DNA of 64,000 bases from Euryodendron excelsum (Eukaryota; Streptophyta; Magnoliopsida; Ericales; Pentaphylacaceae), in the NCBI GenBank assembly GCA_033060915.1, contig CM065389.1:8164001-8228000 (forward strand), given 5' to 3'. A model generated the notes under the pieces. The model did not search any database. It worked only from the letters and a program-made list of their open reading frames with translations, and had not been told where the DNA came from. This document shows, piece by piece, positions 58,201 to 64,000 of this stretch (positions within the stretch are counted from its first letter, which is position 1; each line of letters begins with the position of its first letter). Made by a program: the position numbers and the translations under genes.

Positions 58201-61200
58201 GTTATACATTGGCTGGTGGAAATTTCTCTCTTACCAGGACTAGGTCTTTGAATTGGAAACTAGAATCTTTGACTGGTAAAAATCCAACTAAACATCATGC
58301 ATGAAAACCCAATAACAAAAACCATTATAACATCCATGAACCACCTTTATAGCCCTTGCCCAACCAATTTTCGAAGTTACCAAGATTCTCGTACTCAAGT
58401 TGAATAAAATAAATCAGCTACTTAATAGCTTGAAAAGAACAAAGCATAGGCCTCAAGTAAACTAAAACTTGGACTGCCCCAAGTGATGATGCTTTGATAC
58501 TAAACCAGTTTCTGAGATTTCTCTCATCTTTGGGCCTATTCTTTATTTCTTTTTTGAGCTTCTTTAGACTTCATCAATTCTTTAAGTATATTGAATTGAG
58601 GAAAGGAGAAGAGGGAACATTAGAAGGAAGAGTGGCAGGAGTATAAGGCTCGTCTTAGGTGCTAGTGTCAGCTAGCTTACTTAGTAATTTTATAAGAAAT
58701 TGTACTAGAGACATAGGGTTGAACCTTGCCTTCTAAAAAGGTTGCTGGTTTTATGAGTGTTATGAGGCTGCTTCCTCTGTCATCTGGTGTTTCATGTCAC
58801 CTATTGGGGACCAAAAACTTTTGAGTATATAATTATATAAAAGACATTTGATTCCATGTTAAAAAGAATGGTCATTCTATAGATCTATAAGGTTATCATC
58901 ATTTTATCAAGTGCATGTATCAGCAGTCCTATAGACACCATCAGGGAAAAGAATTATAGGTCATGATTTTCATGGTTCTTATATTGGAAAATCACATATA
59001 CAATTTAGAATTTCTTTGTCTTAACTTCCAACTGTTCTTTGACGATTCTTTCTACTCATTACACTTTCGATGGCCGTATTATTTGTTAAATTTTTGGCTA
59101 TAGTGTGTCAGAAATGAATTTCTTTGAAGGCTTTTACAGAATGGTGTGGAATGAAAGCGAGAATACATCTTCTGCTAGCTCTGTAATCCTTAGTAGCAGT
59201 GAGCTACACTTCTATTATGTGGGCTTCCATCTATGTCAACTATTGTTGTTGTGGCCTTTCATATTATTCTTAGCTTTTCCATTTTCATTTATAAAAAGGT
59301 CACCGTTAGCAAGCCCGAAGTAGTTTTTGGTTTTAAAAGGATGTAAATTAGTTGGTCATATGACAATTAACCTTTTGCTTGAGTATTATAAAAAATTATG
59401 AGACTTGTATAATAAGAAAAGAGTTAGAGTAGAATATTTGATCTGACAACAGATCAGTGCATCTATAGGATGATGTTTTTCATTTTTTTTAATTGATATG
59501 TGTTTTTCATGTTTTTATGGCTTTGACCATTCACAGGGTGCTGTTGAATCTGTATCTGTGGGTGAAATCAGACTGAGCTTACCGCAGTCCTTAGTTAAAC
59601 TTGGAGTTGGTTTTATTTCTAGGGACCCAAACTGCAAGTGTTGATATGTGATTTAGAAGTTGTAATGAGACCTTCGAATAAAAGCACACAGAAAAGTAGA
59701 TCTCGAAGGTCTCACACTTCACAAAGAGGAAAGTGGATGGTTGTGGCTAACATGGCAAGATTTTTGTCAGTTTCTATAGCAGAATTGGTTGTGAAGGTAA
59801 GTGCTGTTTAATGAAGTGTTTTCTTTTGAAGTTCTGTTCTCATTGTGTTGGCCTTTTTGTTGATTCCTGCCTTCAGTTGTCGTTTACTGCATCTGATTCA
59901 GTGCTTTGCATGGAAAAGGTCAGTAAGGTTATGGTTGTTTCACTTGTGAAATTACTGTATGGCCTATAGACATTGGAATCAAGAGTATGGATATGCGTTA
60001 ATAATTTCTTGACCTTTTGGATCTTATTGCAGATAAACTTTAGGTAGAGGAACTGAGCACATTTAAAGAAATTTAGGCCGTATACATATCGTATGTATGA
60101 TTTATTTTGCATATTTCTCATGCACTTCTATCCCGTTTGATGTGATACAAAGGATTTCTTTTGCTCAAATAGTGGACCTTACATGATAACATGTACATTG
60201 TTAATCCTTATTATTAGGTCATAGACAAAGGGACGCATGTTGTCAGGCATGACTCTGTGAAATTCAAAGGGACATTCCTACTTATTTGCATGATGTATGA
60301 CTTTTGGTGTGTTTGATGGAATTGTAGATCAGAATGTAGGGGCTATATTATCTAGAACATGAGTAGAGGCAAGTGTGCAATTCACGTGCAATGAGTAAAA
60401 CTTGGTTTTGGTAACATTTGAAATTTATAGTTATTTTTTCCCTTAATTTCTAAATTCTTGAGAGATTAGCATGTGGTAGTTTAGGTTTTTTTAATACCCT
60501 GTGTGAGAGTGTTTTGTGAGCAGCTTTGTTTTAACCCCACAGTTCATTGTAAATTACCATTTTCTTGAAGTAATGAAATCTAATTATTAAATTAAAATAC
60601 TGCTTTTGCTATTAGTGCAACACATGCAAAACTGAGGATTGATCACAACTGAGCAATCTCTTAGTTTATCACATAGATTACATGCATTTGTGCACATGGT
60701 TTGAAAAATATATATGTATATGTATTATGATTGTTTATATTTTTACAATAGGAAGTGCCCACAGGCACCGCCTATGTGCATGCTGTAGTATTAACTTGTC
60801 TTGGGCTCAACAATGGAAGTGCAAACTCACTTGTATATTTCTGCATATTTTAGGTGGTGAAATTATGTAGGTGGAAATGTTTAGCGTTGCAACTGGTTTC
60901 ATCTTGTGATGTTACAAACACTGTACCAACAGTGATTGATTTGCTGAAGTGGGCAGTGTTTAAATTTTGAGGAAATTTCCAAGGCAAAAACTGTGTCTAT
61001 TCTCATTGTTATAAGGGATGCCTTTTGGATTCTTTTTCTTATTAGCTGTTGTATATTCATGCTGCAATGTTTTGTATACTTCATCATCCTCTATTAAATG
61101 TTGCAGATGCCCAAAGCTACTGTTGAAGTTAAAGAACTGAGAGTGGATATATCTAAAGTTGGTGGACCTAAGCCTTCTCTGTTTGTTAAGCTACACCTTT

Positions 61201-61372
61201 TGCCCATTGTTATTCACTTGGGTGAGCCACGGGTTAGCCATGACCAATCATCAAACTTTAAACAAAGTGGATACACTTCAGCTAGCCAGGCATCCTTTGC
61301 CTTGATGGAAAGGACCTCTGCTCCTTTCTGCTGTGAAGAATTCACTCTTTCATCTGAATTCTGTCATGATGG
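55194..61372 (+). CDS. SAB: SABRE/KINKY POLE-like bridge lipid-transfer protein, N-terminal exons, frameshift in exon 3
   Basis: SABRE and KIP are giant plant proteins needed for cell expansion and tip growth. They belong to the FMP27/BLTP2 (hobbit) family of bridge-like lipid-transfer proteins at membrane contacts. Exons: 55194-55264, 56403-56514, 59537-59796, 61107-61372. The start MAASPVKFLFGFLVASIILW is the family's N-terminal membrane anchor. RLLAWILSRIMGASVGFRVG, GAVESVSVGEIRLSL, SLVKLGVGFISRDP, RGKWMVVANMARFLSVSI and PKATVEVKELRVDISK follow. Exon 3 is 260 nt although both neighbours need a multiple of three. One A is missing at about 59629-59631 (CCCAAACTG where family sequence needs CCAAAACTG), giving TGA at 59642-59644. 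Either this is a sequencing or assembly error in a short A run, or the copy is broken. The remaining exons (about 2,400 residues) are not seen before 64000. Confidence 0.9.
56515..59536 (+). other. Long SABRE intron 2, no recognised insert
   Basis: 3 kb of AT-rich intron. A frame at 57372-57614 has coding-like composition but no recognised domain. No terminal repeats or transposon ends were identified. Confidence 0.45.
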
Positions 61373-61969
61373 GTAGGTTTTCTTTTCTCTTTTCAAATTT
61401 TTGTGAAAATGAGACTGCATCATTCTTTATATTTTACTTGCTGTATATTTGTCAACCCAGGCTCTTTTTTATTTCTTTTATTTGTAAGTGTTCCCATCTA
61501 AGTTGTTAGCTAGATGATTGGAGAATTGTATGGTACATGTGTACTGCTTTTCTGCATATGCTGGAAAACCTATAGTATTGAATTTTAGCAATTCATGGGA
61601 GTAGTAATTTTTTAGGATGCCATTTGCTTGCAATGTTGTTCAAGGAGTTGAGGACTACATGAAACTTTGTCTGCAGAAGACATGTGGATGTCAACTATGA
61701 TGAAAATTAAGGTATTGTAGATATATTTGGGGACTTTTTTTTATATGCAAATTTTGCAGAATCAAAACAACTTCAAAACGGGGCGAAACCTTACACAAGC
61801 ATATAAAATCCTTCAACCTTTATGTCCACAAGCATATAAAATGTCTACAAAACAATTAAGATATAAAGAAGCAGACTTTTCTGACCAAAACAAAAGGAAT
61901 GAGAATAATTCCCTTTAGGCAATGGATCAGACTTTTTACGCTTTCAAAAGCCTATGATTCAGCTTGTAG

Positions 61970-62830
61970 GTATGTCAGTTCAGGGCCCATGTGGCTGGAC
62001 ACGCCACATCATCTTGTCTGCCGGCCACCTAAGCCAGTAAAACATCACCACATGACAAATGGGTCAGGCTAATGCATGCAGTACCTTATTCTCATAACTC
62101 GGATAGAGTAAGCTCCAGTGCCTCTTAAGTGAGGGCACTTAAGACCCCCTCCCTCGGCCTGGCCAAGGGACTCTATAAGATACTCTCCACAATGGGCCCT
62201 CCATCTTATCCTTGGACATTCTCCTATCAAGCGCATATCATCATCTACAAGTGTACTCCACTCCTTGGGTCATAAGTAGGGCCCAAGGACCCACCCCCTC
62301 AGGGTGTCACACTAGGTAACCATAACTCCATGAGGGACCATCAGGGGGTTTCATTAAGATGCTAGTCCCTCCTCAGCGGGACTTGCCCTTTGACATGTGT
62401 TATGAGAGATAGAACTCAATTTTTATTGAAATACGTCAAGACAATGACATTAAGAAGGAAAAGACAAAAGGCATTTAATGTTGTTCTGTATCTGAATCCC
62501 CACCTACCTCTGGAGGTCTTGGCTGCAAAGTTGACCTTCAGCTGGCTCGGCTTAGAGGGACAAGTTGTCAAGCTGTTGGCTTTCCCTCTAATGCTCCATT
62601 GCTATATAAAGGAGGCCATTATTCCCCTCAATGATCATCACACAACAAATTGTCTGATGGATATATTGGTTCACTGCTCTCTCTTTGATTGCCATTAGTT
62701 CTCTCTCTTCCGCTCTTTGATTGGTTCAACAATTGTTGAGTGATTAACATACTTCCTAGAGGGTACATATCACACCCATAACCCATGGTTGCCCATATCG
62801 TTCAAGCTAGATATACCAAATAGCACATAG
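61970..62830 (+). repeat. LTR-like sequence with TATA box, in the SABRE intron or beyond
   Basis: A GC-richer block of about 860 bp replaces AT-rich intron. It has a strong TATATAAA (62603-62610) followed by GGAGGCC and a CT-rich leader, as in LTR promoters. It has no coding sequence. I could not fix TG/CA borders or a second copy, so this may be a solo or truncated LTR. Confidence 0.4.
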
Positions 62831-62869
62831 TATAGTGATCAAACCAGGCTCTCTTCCTACCTGGTCTCA

Positions 62870-64000
62870 GAAAATTGCACCCCCTACAACCCAATAGGGC
62901 AGAAACAGAGGGATGCATCTCCTATTCCACTCGAAATAGGGAGAACAACGGACTTCATAAGTGTAGTGGAGAAGAAGATGATTAACCGACTCCCACTGAT
63001 CTTGCACATGTAACACTAGTCCAACATGACCTTCCTCCTCTTTTTGAGATTATTAATAGTAAGGATAGCTTGACAAACTGTTGTCCAAAAAAAAAGCCAC
63101 CTTTGGAGGAGCCTTAGTTCCCAAAATATCTTTATATGGAAAACTTGACCTCCCCCTTCTGCATAATAAGCTGTAAAATGATTAAGCTAAGAAAGACCAT
63201 TCTTGGAAACTTGCCAAATCATTGTATCCTCCCTTTTAGGAGAAACAACTTGTGAGGCTTCCTTATGACTTGCTACCGTTAATAAATGTAGAAAAATCTC
63301 CCACAATGGCGTGTGACCATACCAATAATAAAGCCAAAATCTAACTCGACTACCATCCCCACATAAAAGAGATCAAACTAAAGAAATCTTCCCTCAGCTG
63401 CATGATACTTCTCCACACCCCACGCCATAAGGACCTTTGTAGTGGCTAGAACTCCACCCTCCCCTCTCACACCCATATTTTTTTACAACTACTCTCCTCA
63501 ATAGACTGCCTCTTTCCGCCCCAAGCCTCATGACACCCCATTCACCAACACTGAAAAGCGGACTGTGGCTCTACAATAGTGAATCCACGTTTTACACCTC
63601 TCCCCAAAGCCCAATCTCTCAAGCACCTATAACAAAAATCCTAGCACACATGGTCGTAAGCTTTCTCAATATCTACCTTACAAATAAACCATGATGCATT
63701 ACTTTTGAGTCTTGAATCTGCACATTCATGGTCCACCAAAAATTGTGTTGAGAAGTTGACAACCTCCAACGTTGGCATTTTGAGATTCAGAGATAACTCC
63801 CCTTGTCAACCTCTTCAGTCTAAAGAATAAAAGCCTTGGGTAAAATCTTATACATGTTCCCAGTCTAGCTGCTCGAACTCCCTAGTCTCAAAGAAAGAAT
63901 AAATAGTAGCCATAACCTCCATCGAAAAACCATTCGGACTTGGCGTTTTATCTCCATTAAGACTCCTAACAGCCTCCGACACTTCTTCCTCCTCAAAGAA
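62870..64000 (-). pseudogene. Decayed LINE (non-LTR) reverse transcriptase and zf-RVT fragment
   Basis: On the minus strand, from 64000 downward: FFEEEEVSEAVRSLNGDKTP then SPNGFSMEVM (RT motif DKAPGPDGF), [17 protein letters not shown] then [15 protein letters not shown] (the KAYD motif before the active site), then the distal zf-RVT region (KRGGRSCWTSVTCARSVG, and on another frame GAPKV-type remnants). Stops and frameshifts are frequent, and the FADD active-site segment is missing, indicating an internal deletion. The element continues beyond the window. Confidence 0.8.

Noticed and set aside
1..64000. CRISPR arrays, bacterial operons, rRNA or tRNA genes
   Set aside because: None seen; tRNA-like boxes occur only inside SINEs.

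Overview
This window is nuclear DNA of a flowering plant. The evidence is intron-rich genes of plant families (UPL1-type HECT ligase, HVA22, CLT, SABRE), AT-rich introns and intergenic DNA, and a dense load of plant transposons (SINEs, MULEs, a Helitron, LTR elements with a tRNA-iMet primer site, a LINE). I cannot name the species.

Layout: (1) 83-8608 (+): the last 11 exons of a UPL1/UPL2 HECT ubiquitin ligase, ending in an intact HECT domain. (2) 9568-14430 (+): a five-exon gene whose N-terminal four exons are anamorsin/DRE2, but whose last exon encodes an Arg-rich tail in place of the Fe-S domain. (3) 18078-20404 (-): a five-exon HVA22 gene continued by a U1-type zinc finger and an RNase H domain with its acidic residues present. 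(4) 21-24 kb: intergenic DNA with a 1.4-kb TIR element (perfect 9-bp target duplication), a poly(A) retroposon and a MITE. (5) 24013-35198 (+): a ten-exon CLT (CRT-like) plastid thiol transporter with a gag-only LTR retrotransposon in intron 1 and repeat-like DNA in intron 7. (6) 36682-42340 (-): an eight-exon neuroguidin/LCP5-like ribosome-biogenesis gene, with a Helitron in one intron and only 12 nt of coding sequence in its last exon. (7) 42.8-54.7 kb: transposon-rich DNA: AT-rich inverted and tandem repeats, a SINE, a 7.6-kb decayed MULE (TIRs, transposase remnant, nested solo LTR) and a TRIM-like fragment. (8) 55194-61372 (+): the first four exons of a SABRE/KIP-like giant lipid-transfer protein, one carrying a 1-nt deletion relative to the reading frame. 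(9) 61.4-64 kb: LTR-like DNA and a decayed LINE on the minus strand.

The genes do not form a pathway; they are ordinary neighbours in a plant genome. Exon boundaries were derived by hand from GT/AG sites, codon phase and remembered family sequences. All exon phases join in frame except the SABRE exon 3. The least ordinary content is the two chimeric genes (DRE2 head with Arg-rich tail; HVA22 with zinc finger and RNase H) and the nested MULE.
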